Assembly (NCBI RefSeq): GCF_003014595.1
Contig: NZ_PYGK01000002.1
Span: 765,555-829,554, forward strand
Source: Chitinophaga ginsengisoli
GTDB taxonomy: Bacteria > Bacteroidota > Bacteroidia > Chitinophagales > Chitinophagaceae
Length of the DNA: 64,000 nucleotides
Reading direction: 5' to 3'
A program made the position numbers and the translations under genes. The notes under the pieces are model-generated. The model did not search any database, had not been told where the DNA came from, and saw nothing but the letters and a program-made list of their open reading frames with translations. This document shows, one piece after another, positions 38,801-46,961 of this stretch. Position 1 is the first letter of the stretch. The number at the start of each line of letters is the position of its first letter.

Positions 38801-38959
38801 GGGAACATCCGTCGTATTGAGTGTGACCGAAATGGGAATTTCTGCACGCTCCTTTACAGCAGCAGCTCCTGCGCCAAGATCATCATGCTCGATAATATTG
38901 GCGGAAATACCTCTTCTTGACCATGCATGGAACTGGTATCTGGCGATTTCTACACTCAT
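35840..38959 (-). CDS. Unknown 1039-aa protein with an internal hydrophobic hairpin
   Basis: Family not recognised. The N-terminus (A-R-Y-Q-F-H-A-W-S-R-R-G-I-S, then F-S-L-I-G-P-G-D-I-I-G-I) is soluble in character, and the ending F-G-M-D-V-S-F-D-Q-G-S-D-G-L-S-W-D-D-L-A-W looks conserved. At about residues 560-605 two adjacent hydrophobic helices occur (A-F-I-I-L-V-V-L-L-L-L-L-M-F-I, then A-V-L-I-V-A-V-V-A-A-Y-V), followed by a basic patch. There is no signal peptide. It lies 2 bases after the DUF6603-like gene. Hydrophobic hairpins in otherwise soluble proteins are seen in pore-forming and membrane-translocated proteins, so a toxin-like role is possible but unproven. Confidence 0.65.
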   Translation of the reverse strand: MSVEIARYQFHAWSRRGISANIIEHDDLGAGAAAVKERAEIPISVTLNTTDVPKNFSLIGPGDIIGIKEDMIVRTEPLSWITNFEPNYLAFIEFYDEDFAWRYTPASPSGNKLRPWLLLLVVKETEFERTKRKLPLTSVNINAKEAFPPFKDTWLWAHVHSDADIPDSELSDYEEFLLSLNKTVNNDPDQLYCRLMSPRKLEANTKYYAFLVPAFETGRLAGLELPTANVVAQLPSWDDNGAKGEMPVYYEWFFQTGTNADFESLVKLLEPRAMDPRVGIRDMDASRPGFVRADDNTTEIPGTQPPMLGLEGAIKSPTTVSTVFPNPPDSEFQKELQKIVNLPAIQAADLTQDPVVSVPLYGGKHAKKSATDVVLLDITKKTWVNELNRDPRTRVPAGFGTAVIQKNQETYMQKAWLQVAGIIEANRNIKNSQFLMYVTFQFTQKTFSKLPDNVLVALTKPVHTRVMGSPTTIYQQITDSILPTTVFSGAFRRLVRPNGKLAKRLGANGPLVYNDLVTKINDGTLTAAPPKTIPAGLPNTKDFSSKIFPYQLSHLMLWLLKNSLLAFIILVVLLLLLMFITGAYATFAVLIVAVVAAYVALSRFLKGRKDDEAAAEALDDPFKAADELKDIPAKPDFTLLLSDETVTPAPTPTTPGADSVEAQNFRVAMKDFLGRMVLQAVDPVRTSVDLGNANTKLRDAINPYKAYPQRLNRLVKFPSYIKLDAPEKIFPAMAYPDFEDPMYKGLCDISNELLLPNLKLIPENTISLLKTNQPFIESYMVGLNHEMGRELLWREYPTDERPSSFRQFWDVKGVIRPKENKSEAELREAYKDIKPIHTWPVSSTLGRHNNRDAEGDAEQLVLVIRGELLKRYPNTLIFAQKALAGATPDDDPVIDLDLSDTEFETQLKFPLYKAEIAPDIKFFGFDLTIEQARGTELTPGFTDHLGWFFIIQEIPGMPRFGMDVSFDQGSDGLSWDDLAWTNFDPGMKFITAGTKPTIPLPPSEFNKWGTDAANMAFILFQKPSMVAVHATEMLEKVDA

Positions 38960-38961
38960 GG

Positions 38962-41900
38962 TTAATTGTTATTTATTTCATACTGAGATAAGATCTGCAC
39001 TTTGTTCTTCAGCGCGGGTTGCTTTGCAGTAAGTGTATTGTACATTTCAACGGCTTCCGCATAACTGTTGGCTACCATACCTGCACTATGCATCTTCATA
39101 TCGCTAACGTTGGCTACTACATATTGATCCTTCTGCACAGCCACTGCATCCGGCGCATTCACCGACTGGCGATTGGTAGCATAAGACATTTTGGATGCAG
39201 CCACTGCACTGCCTTTCAGATTGCTTCTGAAGAGCGACTTCGAATATTTATAGATACCCGCAAAGAACAAACTGAACCGCTTCTTCCGGAGATAGCTCAG
39301 CTCATAATCAACACTCTTGTTAACCGCAGGAGCAATGCTCAGGTCAGCACTGGCAGTCACCTTACAACCGCTTACATTTGTTTCAAACGAACGGCGGGAA
39401 AGCTTTTCATTATCCTTGAGATTGAAGAAATTGGCCGGTGCAAATCTTTCCGTAGCTGACGCATAAGTCAAATTGGTGGTACCGGTCTTCACACCATTGA
39501 TCTTAAACAGATCTACATCTTTTGGCACCCTGGTGCCGAATTTCTGTATAGTCACTTCCATCGGCAATACCCTTTCACTAAAGGTGAGTACGCCCAGCGG
39601 GTGAATGACGATATTCGGAGAAGGGTTGTCTTCCGGTTGTATCAGTTTCAGGTCTTTTACACTTACGTGCAGCTTATTGTTATCCGGGATAACCGCCTGC
39701 CAGTTCTGGTTGTTATTGATCTCGTCGATCATCAGTTGCTGCAGGTCTTCTGTTATCTTAGCCACCGCATCCGGATCATCGCCCCAGGTAACATGGAACC
39801 CAATGCTGACATCGAAGAAAAGGATACTGAAACTGGCCTCTCCTTTTACGTCCCATGGCTTAGGACCACTCAGTTCGCCGGACAGGGTAATACCCTTAAT
39901 AACGGATGTTCCATGTCGGAGCGCGAGTCCTGCATACAGTTTCGCCACGAAATGAAATGGCTCGAACTGGAACAGCACATCAAATCCGAGATAACCATAC
40001 ACATTAAAACCTGCCGCTTCAGCGTACAGTTCAGCTTTAGCGCCGAACTGCACCGTGTTGGAAGTGACAGCAAAATAACACTGGATGGTAATACGCGGAT
40101 TCTCTCCCGACAACAGGCTGATGCCCAGGCGATCGAGGTTCTTGAACCCGTTTGGCAACTGCGGAATGGAAGGAATATCATGGAAGTCGGGATGGAATCC
40201 ACCCACACTTAAAGCAAAGGTGGCATTGTCTCCCCATGCTACCAGCAATGCCAGGCTACCGGTCAGCGTAAATACCAGCAGTCTTGAATCGTACAGGTCT
40301 GCACGAAAGAAAATAAAGCTGTTCGGAATATCAATGATACCGACAAAATTGATCTGCAATTTCAGTACTGGTGCCTCTTCTTTCGGCAGGACGGCTTTCA
40401 GCACGCCAAGTATCACTACTCTCGGATCAGGGAAATCAACGATCACACCCAGGTCCAGCGTTACCAGTGTCGGAGTGCCCCACCCTATCTTAGCCATCAG
40501 TCCTACTACAAAATGGTCCTGTTGTATCGGGAAGACCTGTTTCAGGTCACTGATAATACGATTGATATTGGCCACCACATCTTCCGGGAAGAGAATGCTC
40601 TTCAGTGTATTGGTCTTCAAACCATCTACCAGCACATCTACCTTGATAGTACGATTCAGCCCAAGTAAGCCACCCAGTCCATTCAGTGTAAATCCGAATC
40701 CCAACTGGAAGCTGAAACCGGAAGCCGTTACTATTATCAACAGCGAATATCCATCACTGCCATCGGGCATTTTGGTATTGATGATGCCAATCGCTTTGAA
40801 GGTGAACAGGTTCTTGAACGAGAGTTCCAACGCGCCAAAATATTCCCCTGCCTTGGAATCGAAATAGAGGAAACCACCACCTGTTACCACACCGGCATCC
40901 ACCGCTATACCAATACCATTAGGCGGTTTGAAGGAGAAGTCAATATCATAACCTGCAATAGCGCCTTCACCTGCAGGGTTCTTATTTAATTTGGCCAGTA
41001 CACCGGTACGGGACACTGTAGCAGCAATCACGCTACCGATCTTCAGCTTGAAACTGACAGATACCTCTATCTGTTTTTCCTGGGTAGCCTCGTCGGAGGA
41101 GTAGGCCAGTGTGATCACATCAAAACTAACGGGGCCTAATGTGGCATATACCGGCAATGCAATGGTCAATCCGTTAGCCCCGCCATCCAGGAAGAAGCCT
41201 TTCTTCTGGCTGATCCCGATCGCTATATCAATCTTCTGGTCTAGTCCTTTTTTAGGGATCAGTGTGAAGGGGAAACTTGTCTTTGTGCCTCTGCCGAATT
41301 CAAAGGCTATTGTTGGCTTAAATTTGAATTCAATATCATCTTTAGAGAACCGGATACTTGTCTTAATTCTGCCATAACCAAACTTCATCACGGGATTAGC
41401 GAAGAGCGTTCCCTTCGTCACTTCATCCGTGTTGTTCTCCAGTATCATCTCCACAAAAGGATTGGTGGCAAGGGAAGCATCAGCCCCTTCGCCCACGCGG
41501 AATATGATACCCAATCCGCCCGTATCAAAAGTGAACTTCCAGTGATTGCCGAGGTCCAGTTCTATCTTTATCTCCCCGGTAATATCCATTACAGCGGCTT
41601 TTCCCTGCTGACTCAATGGCACTAATACCAATGTATTGGTCAGCTTACTTTCAACGGTATCAGCTTCATGTTTGATAGAGAAACTGAGTGTCCGTTGAGA
41701 AAGCATGTCTGCATTAGGACTGGTCGATGCGGGATAGGTATCATAACCGTAAGCAGCATCTACGCTTAAAGGAATACTAAAATGGAAGAATAACTTGTTC
41801 AGTAAGGTAAGTCCTACACCACCTACAAACAGCATCGTGTCAGACAGGTTACGGGCATGATCTTCATTTTCCAGTTTAAAGCCTTCACCTACATTCTCGA

Positions 41901-42381
41901 AGAACTTACCGATGGCGCCAAAGAGGTTAAGGATACCTCCCGATCTGACAGACTGCTGATCCACACTCTCAATAATGGACATCACCTTAAAGAACATGGG
42001 CGCCCTTAAACGGAAATAGTTCAGGGTCAGCAGGTTCATATACGAGGTGGTAAGCTCGCTGGCAGTCAGATTAGGATTGCCGGCGGAAGCTGCCTCGAAG
42101 AACTCTTTGATGACTGCCGATATCTGTATCAGGTCTTCCAGCACAGCGAAGAAGGCTATTTCATCTACCTCATCGGCCGACTTCTCTACATACTGGTTGA
42201 TACTATTCAGGCTTGCCGTTGGAACGGCAGGAGATGAATTGGCAAAGGAAGGGTCCAGGCCAAGAGAGGCCAGCCCTTCTTTCCTGTCTTCCAGCGTACC
42301 GCCGAGCATATCCACAAAAGGATTGAGTATGTCCCGGGCAATCTTCACATATTGTTGCAGCAGATTTTTATTATCAGCCAT
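38962..42381 (-). CDS. Large beta-rich protein resembling DUF6603 (1139 aa)
   Basis: The central region (about residues 580-730) has N-G-L-G-G-L-L-G-L-N-R-T-I, then a F-P-E-D-V-V-A-N-I-N-R-I-I segment, then G-W-G-T-P-T-L-V-T-L-D-L-G-V-I-V. From memory this resembles DUF6603, a large family of unknown function found in bacteria and fungi. Most of the protein is alternating beta strands rich in G, F and K. The first ~200 residues are helical and the last ~150 unrelated. No signal peptide. It starts 2 bases after the PhoD-like gene and ends 2 bases before the 1039-aa gene. Function unknown. Confidence 0.6.
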   Translation of the reverse strand: MADNKNLLQQYVKIARDILNPFVDMLGGTLEDRKEGLASLGLDPSFANSSPAVPTASLNSINQYVEKSADEVDEIAFFAVLEDLIQISAVIKEFFEAASAGNPNLTASELTTSYMNLLTLNYFRLRAPMFFKVMSIIESVDQQSVRSGGILNLFGAIGKFFENVGEGFKLENEDHARNLSDTMLFVGGVGLTLLNKLFFHFSIPLSVDAAYGYDTYPASTSPNADMLSQRTLSFSIKHEADTVESKLTNTLVLVPLSQQGKAAVMDITGEIKIELDLGNHWKFTFDTGGLGIIFRVGEGADASLATNPFVEMILENNTDEVTKGTLFANPVMKFGYGRIKTSIRFSKDDIEFKFKPTIAFEFGRGTKTSFPFTLIPKKGLDQKIDIAIGISQKKGFFLDGGANGLTIALPVYATLGPVSFDVITLAYSSDEATQEKQIEVSVSFKLKIGSVIAATVSRTGVLAKLNKNPAGEGAIAGYDIDFSFKPPNGIGIAVDAGVVTGGGFLYFDSKAGEYFGALELSFKNLFTFKAIGIINTKMPDGSDGYSLLIIVTASGFSFQLGFGFTLNGLGGLLGLNRTIKVDVLVDGLKTNTLKSILFPEDVVANINRIISDLKQVFPIQQDHFVVGLMAKIGWGTPTLVTLDLGVIVDFPDPRVVILGVLKAVLPKEEAPVLKLQINFVGIIDIPNSFIFFRADLYDSRLLVFTLTGSLALLVAWGDNATFALSVGGFHPDFHDIPSIPQLPNGFKNLDRLGISLLSGENPRITIQCYFAVTSNTVQFGAKAELYAEAAGFNVYGYLGFDVLFQFEPFHFVAKLYAGLALRHGTSVIKGITLSGELSGPKPWDVKGEASFSILFFDVSIGFHVTWGDDPDAVAKITEDLQQLMIDEINNNQNWQAVIPDNNKLHVSVKDLKLIQPEDNPSPNIVIHPLGVLTFSERVLPMEVTIQKFGTRVPKDVDLFKINGVKTGTTNLTYASATERFAPANFFNLKDNEKLSRRSFETNVSGCKVTASADLSIAPAVNKSVDYELSYLRKKRFSLFFAGIYKYSKSLFRSNLKGSAVAASKMSYATNRQSVNAPDAVAVQKDQYVVANVSDMKMHSAGMVANSYAEAVEMYNTLTAKQPALKNKVQILSQYEINNN

Positions 42382-42383
42382 GG

Positions 42384-44846
42384 TCAGCTAAGTTGTGGGG
42401 GTGTATCTGAAGTTGGTTCCAGAGAAGTAGTATGCATTGTGTAACAGGCAGGCTCCTCATACAGATCATCGTCGGGCAAACGGTACCAGAACTGGTGTTC
42501 AACAGACAGCTTACCGGCATCCTTTTTAATCTTTACAAAACCTATATTGGATGACCAAACCACTCTCCTTGCGATATTATCTTCAAAGGCTTTCTGATGC
42601 CTTGCTACTACTTTTTCATAACCGTCTTTGACAGAAGGAGCGGAAGCGAGATTGATATCCGGCGTGATCGTATCAATACGGATCTTTTCTGGTCTTGCAC
42701 CCACGGTATCAGTATCGGGCCTTTCATCTCTCAGGATATTCAGTCGCCAGGACCAGTCAGCCGCCGGCGTCACAGTCGCCCCAGGGAACCAGCCTTGCGG
42801 AGAAAGTACTACCGGGTTCTTATGCCGGCGCATTTCATTCCTGGGAGAGATACTGCCATTCACGTTCACCACCTTGTTCAACCAGCCCAGTCTTTCAGAA
42901 GGGAAATACGCCGCTGACTGCAACTGCTGTAACCTTCCGCTGATAAGGATGTGTTGATTGCCGAGCGTATCCGATTCATTCTTCAGCGCACTGGATACCA
43001 GCTGTACGATCCTTGTCTTATCCGCGCCCTTGAAATAGTCCATCACAGTGCTCAATCCGAAATGTACATCCCCGGAAAGGATCACCACCTTTTTCAATTT
43101 CTGTATGGTGGCAAGGAAACTTTCAAAGACGGCAAAGTTCAATGCCCAGGCTTCCGTATCAGCATATACATTACTTTTAATGGAACTCATGAGAGGCTGT
43201 ATCAGCTCTTCAAATACGGCCAGTCCTAATACCGGTGCAGGCGATACAATGAATACCACTTCCGCACCCAGCGGCAGCGGTGTAGTAGGTAATTGTTCCA
43301 GCAAGGCATCCGGCGACATTAATCCGGGACTACCATGTCTTGTTTCATACACTCTCCTTGTGCGTGTATCAAGTACATACGTGGTGGTAGGTCCTGTAGG
43401 CACATTAAAGTGCAGTTTTATCTTTGGTACATTGCCATCAAAACCCAGCAGGGCATCAATAGCATTGGCCACGCTCAGCGAAGGACCTTCTGTATTGCCG
43501 GGGGCAGCTACCTGTTTTATCTGCGTCAGTAAAGTGGCTTTATCACCTGATTCAAAGCTCTTCGGATCATTACCCCAGCCCTGGAACAGTATATAGGCCA
43601 TCAGCCCGTTCCTGATAATATTCACGCCCAAAGGATGGCTCAGCACCTGGTCACGCCAGTCGCGGGTCATGTACCAGTCGTCCGTAATTTCATGATCATC
43701 CAGTATCATATACACCGGCACATTAGCGAGTATCCTCGCTATACGCGGCAGGTTGTCCCTGAACTCTATCACGTTCTTCAGCTCTTTCTTAAACATCCTC
43801 TTCATCTGTTTCTCCCACCTATCCCGCTTCTCATTGGAGGTGTGATTGAACATCTCTTTTTCTTCAGCGTTCATCAGGAAGTCACGCATGTCAGCAGCGC
43901 TATCGTCTATCATGGTCATGAGATCAGCAAAGATGGTATCCATAGCCCCTTCGCTGATGTCTTCCTTTATATTAGCCAGTTCCGTCGGCCACAGATGGTT
44001 ACTGAAAGAGAACAGGTACATGGCCACGAACTCATGAAAGGCAATCAGGTGGCTGTCGTCATCATCACTGCTGAACTTTGCGGATTCCTTCATGAGGGTA
44101 CGCCGCAGATTGGGAGGGAAATTGGTCAGTGTAGCGCTGGCCGTCTTTGTATTACTAACGGTGATCTTTTCGTCAAAATCATCCCCAAACAAGGCCTTCC
44201 CCTGCCGGGATAACCAGGGCAGTACCATCATGGGTACATCATCTGCATAGATCTGATCGCCCGTCAGAAATAGCTGGTGAGGACGCTTATTCGGCTCATT
44301 AATATAACTGCCTATGAGAAAGTCCATCGCCGCCAGTCCGTCTTTCCCGATACCATGCATCTTTCTGCAGGAGCCGTGCATGATGATCAGATCCTCCAGG
44401 TTAGTGGGCGTTAATGAGAAAGAAGGCAACTGCCCTTCCTTAAACCCGATAGCCATATTGGAGAAGCGCGATGTGACCGGGTTCGTCTGGTCAGCAAACA
44501 ATCCTTCCGACTTCAGGTCGCGCAGGGTACTCGAATTAGTATCTGTAAAGCGGACGTTATAGCAATACACCTGGTTCGGCACCAACGGTAACTTAGGTGC
44601 CTCAATGTTCAATGTAATAAAGGCAATGTGGAAATGGGTACCGATGCGTTGCGTATCTGTCGTAGCCGTATAATCCGGTGGGATCTCCGGTTCATATACA
44701 GTACTCGTCTTCTGCGTCTTGATGATTTCAGACCATAAATGCAACTCTATATGCTGTGGCTCGGAAAACGCCATCCAGATAGTCACCAAACGAGGTTCTA
44801 CTCTTCGCAGGATGGGGCCTGCCAGTATTTGGGGTAATGCAGCCAT
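42384..44846 (-). CDS. PhoD-like metallophosphoesterase without signal peptide (820 aa)
   Basis: The binuclear-metal motifs of the PhoD/calcineurin-like fold are visible: H-G-S-C-R at ~155, G-D-Q-I-Y-A-D-D at ~195, D-D-H-E-I-T-D-D-W at ~382 and S-G-D-V-H-F-G at ~590. It should hydrolyse phosphoesters; substrate unknown. Classical PhoD enzymes are Tat-exported, but this one begins M-A-A-L-P-Q-I-L-A-G and has no export signal. It is also ~250-300 residues longer, with an N-terminal beta domain (1-130) and a long C-terminal tail. First gene of the five-gene operon. A possible TATATTTA box (44897-44890) with TTTG at 44925-44922 precedes it, but the 24-base spacing is longer than usual. Confidence 0.75.
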   Translation of the reverse strand: MAALPQILAGPILRRVEPRLVTIWMAFSEPQHIELHLWSEIIKTQKTSTVYEPEIPPDYTATTDTQRIGTHFHIAFITLNIEAPKLPLVPNQVYCYNVRFTDTNSSTLRDLKSEGLFADQTNPVTSRFSNMAIGFKEGQLPSFSLTPTNLEDLIIMHGSCRKMHGIGKDGLAAMDFLIGSYINEPNKRPHQLFLTGDQIYADDVPMMVLPWLSRQGKALFGDDFDEKITVSNTKTASATLTNFPPNLRRTLMKESAKFSSDDDDSHLIAFHEFVAMYLFSFSNHLWPTELANIKEDISEGAMDTIFADLMTMIDDSAADMRDFLMNAEEKEMFNHTSNEKRDRWEKQMKRMFKKELKNVIEFRDNLPRIARILANVPVYMILDDHEITDDWYMTRDWRDQVLSHPLGVNIIRNGLMAYILFQGWGNDPKSFESGDKATLLTQIKQVAAPGNTEGPSLSVANAIDALLGFDGNVPKIKLHFNVPTGPTTTYVLDTRTRRVYETRHGSPGLMSPDALLEQLPTTPLPLGAEVVFIVSPAPVLGLAVFEELIQPLMSSIKSNVYADTEAWALNFAVFESFLATIQKLKKVVILSGDVHFGLSTVMDYFKGADKTRIVQLVSSALKNESDTLGNQHILISGRLQQLQSAAYFPSERLGWLNKVVNVNGSISPRNEMRRHKNPVVLSPQGWFPGATVTPAADWSWRLNILRDERPDTDTVGARPEKIRIDTITPDINLASAPSVKDGYEKVVARHQKAFEDNIARRVVWSSNIGFVKIKKDAGKLSVEHQFWYRLPDDDLYEEPACYTMHTTSLEPTSDTPPQLS

Positions 44847-45070
44847 ACATTAAATTTATCAGACAATTAATGCAGCCTCACTGGTTCGGTAAATATAGAT
44901 TGAGCGATTGATTTTTGGGGTCAAACGCGAAAATGTAATTCGGGGTAATTAGTATTTTAACACAGTAACACTAGGTTCACAGTATAAATCTATATAGAAT
45001 TTTGAAGAAATGGAAGTTTTGGGGGATTTTTTTGTCGGGCCCGTGTGCCTACTGCTCAGTTCCTTCTTTT

Positions 45071-45559
45071 CTATTTAGCGATAATAATTTCCGCCTGGAC
45101 ATCTACTCTGAAACCATATTTCCGGTAAAACCTAAGATTAAGTTCATTATCTATTTCCTGGAAGCGTGGGCGCCTTTTATTGCAGGCAAAAGCCTTTTTA
45201 TGTTTAAAGCTGCTTATATCGTGATGCGCTTTCAGAAATTCAATTGTTGACGCCAGCTGGTCTACAGCCCCTTTTTGCCAGTGGGAAGTGGCATCTTTAA
45301 GTTCGATGAGGTACAAACTATTGTCTGACGTTAACATTCCATCACAACGGCCTCTATCATTTTCTTCATGATCCTTTATGACACATTTGTCGATAGCAGT
45401 GAATACTAATTGCTTTTGATCATCATTTTTAACTGTGGCAATCCATTCCGACAGATTTACTGTATCAGTAAATGCTTTGCCTCCATCCTGATCATCACAT
45501 ATTCCAAATAATTTATGCCGGAACGGTGGTTCCTGGCAGACAGTATCAAAAAAATTCAT
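45071..45559 (-). CDS. Predicted PD-(D/E)XK-like nuclease paired with an ATPase (162 aa)
   Basis: A small protein whose centre reads R-C-D-G-M-L, then Y-L-I-E-L-K-D, then V-D-Q-L. This gives D73, E86, K88 and Q101, the order of catalytic residues in PD-(D/E)XK nucleases. Short cysteine-containing segments lie at the N-terminus. It begins 2 bases after the stop of the ATPase gene, so the two form one transcription unit. By analogy with ATPase-nuclease defence pairs (for example Septu-type or OLD/Gabija-type), it would be the cutting subunit. The family is not one I can name, and nuclease activity is inferred from motif spacing. Confidence 0.6.
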   Translation of the reverse strand: MNFFDTVCQEPPFRHKLFGICDDQDGGKAFTDTVNLSEWIATVKNDDQKQLVFTAIDKCVIKDHEENDRGRCDGMLTSDNSLYLIELKDATSHWQKGAVDQLASTIEFLKAHHDISSFKHKKAFACNKRRPRFQEIDNELNLRFYRKYGFRVDVQAEIIIAK

Positions 45560-45561
45560 AC

Positions 45562-46800
45562 TTATATTTCTTCTTCTATTTCCAGTAATGTATCGAAAAG
45601 ATTATTTCCCTCCCTCAACATATCATTCAGATAGTTTTTATCTGTTGGAATGCCTTCGGCAGCAGATAGTTTCTTAATAGTTCCGTCCAGCTCATTTAGC
45701 TGATATACGATCACCGACGCTGAGGAGATCAGCGATTTGCCTGAAATGACTTTCTCAAGTTGGGGTAACAATTCAGATTGTTTCCCTGCTTCAATGATTT
45801 TATCCTTCAAATAATCAGCTTGTATAGCTATACTTAAAAAGTTAATAATGTATGGGCTGTGTGTAGTCATTATCAATTTGTTCCCATCACTCATGTTATT
45901 AAACTCAAGCAAACATTGAAGCGTTTGCCATTGTGAAGACGGGAAAAGATTTTGCTCCGGCTCTTCTACTATATTTACAAAAGCGGTTTTATTAAATTTT
46001 GAGGAAAGAGCAGAAAGCGCAATCCTCCGCTGTTCATCTGTAAGTGATGCATTTGCCCAAATGTCTACTATCCCTTTCTTGAATCTTTGCAATTCATCAC
46101 TACTCATGGGCTCTTTATTATCATCACTTTGCTTCTTCACGGAAACTGCCAGGTAATCTGATACAAGGAACAAAGGCACCAATGACTGGAAACCGCTGGA
46201 AGCATCGGTTAACTTAGTTTTATATCCATCGCCTCTAAGATTCAATGTATCATTTAATTTATCATACTCAATGTCGGAATTATTGATGGGTAATTTTACA
46301 TGTCCCTTCATCGCATCTTTCGCATTCTCAAATTCGGTAAGGAATTCTTTGAGAGAATCTGACGAAAGCTTTAATTCCCTCGCAGTTTTAACATAGGCAA
46401 TAAAGTTTCTCTCCGCAGGCACATACATTATCTGGGGAAGCGAATAAGAAGACCCTGATATCTCTTCGATATTTAAAGAGCCATCAGCATATCTTATAGA
46501 ATAGGCATCTCCCCGGTATTCTATTTCAGTTTTATTATCCAGTAAGTAATTTTCCAGACGATGGTACCTGAGGTACTGATTCTGGAGTTTATTCTTACGC
46601 TCAAACCACTTTTTATCATAATCACCCCGCACCAATGCCTTTTCTATCCAGGTAAAAGTCGATATCAGTTTCGCAACTGCACTTTTACCTGATCCCTGAT
46701 TACCTATAAAGACAGTCGCCTTTTTAACTTCAATCCAGCCATCATTGTCGAGCAAACCTTCCTTAATAGGGCCAAAATTTTTTATTCTGATTCTACTCAT
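45562..46800 (-). CDS. ABC/OLD-type AAA ATPase of a predicted two-gene defence system (412 aa)
   Basis: The N-terminus is the hallmark I-K-N-F-G-P-I-K-E-G of RecF/OLD/SMC-like ATPases. The Walker A motif is G-N-Q-G-S-G-K-S (about 33-40). A signature-like S-S-G-F-Q-S-L lies near 215, Walker B is V-N-I-V-E-E-P-E-Q-N-L-F-P near 282-294, and the switch histidine is in M-T-T-H-S-P-Y. There is no TOPRIM domain at the C-terminus, so unlike OLD proteins it has no built-in nuclease; the next gene appears to supply one. Probably cytoplasmic, sensing foreign DNA or DNA ends. Confidence 0.75.
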   Translation of the reverse strand: MSRIRIKNFGPIKEGLLDNDGWIEVKKATVFIGNQGSGKSAVAKLISTFTWIEKALVRGDYDKKWFERKNKLQNQYLRYHRLENYLLDNKTEIEYRGDAYSIRYADGSLNIEEISGSSYSLPQIMYVPAERNFIAYVKTARELKLSSDSLKEFLTEFENAKDAMKGHVKLPINNSDIEYDKLNDTLNLRGDGYKTKLTDASSGFQSLVPLFLVSDYLAVSVKKQSDDNKEPMSSDELQRFKKGIVDIWANASLTDEQRRIALSALSSKFNKTAFVNIVEEPEQNLFPSSQWQTLQCLLEFNNMSDGNKLIMTTHSPYIINFLSIAIQADYLKDKIIEAGKQSELLPQLEKVISGKSLISSASVIVYQLNELDGTIKKLSAAEGIPTDKNYLNDMLREGNNLFDTLLEIEEEI

Positions 46801-46895
46801 TGTCTGATCCTAAAGTGTTTTGATAAGCAGATCCCTACTTTACTTTGTTTTAACAAATCTACAGAAAATAAGGCTATAATATAAGATTCAAAGTT

Positions 46896-46938
46896 TTCGT
46901 ATAAACGAACAGGATGCCCCATTACTGAGAACATCCTG
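46896..46938 (-). terminator. Hairpins downstream of the GH20 gene
   Basis: CAGGATG (46910-46916) pairs with CATCCTG (46932-46938), 23 bases beyond the GH20 stop codon. It is followed on the minus strand by a second small hairpin, TTCGT/ACGAA (46896-46909), and a T/A-rich stretch. Likely terminator of the hexosaminidase gene. Confidence 0.45.
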
Positions 46939-46961
46939 CCCTTATCAAATTAAAACAATCT

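Noticed and set aside
44890-44925. Firm promoter call for the five-gene operon
   Set aside because: The TATATTTA box lacks the final G and the 24-base spacing to TTTG exceeds the usual range, so it is only mentioned under the gene.
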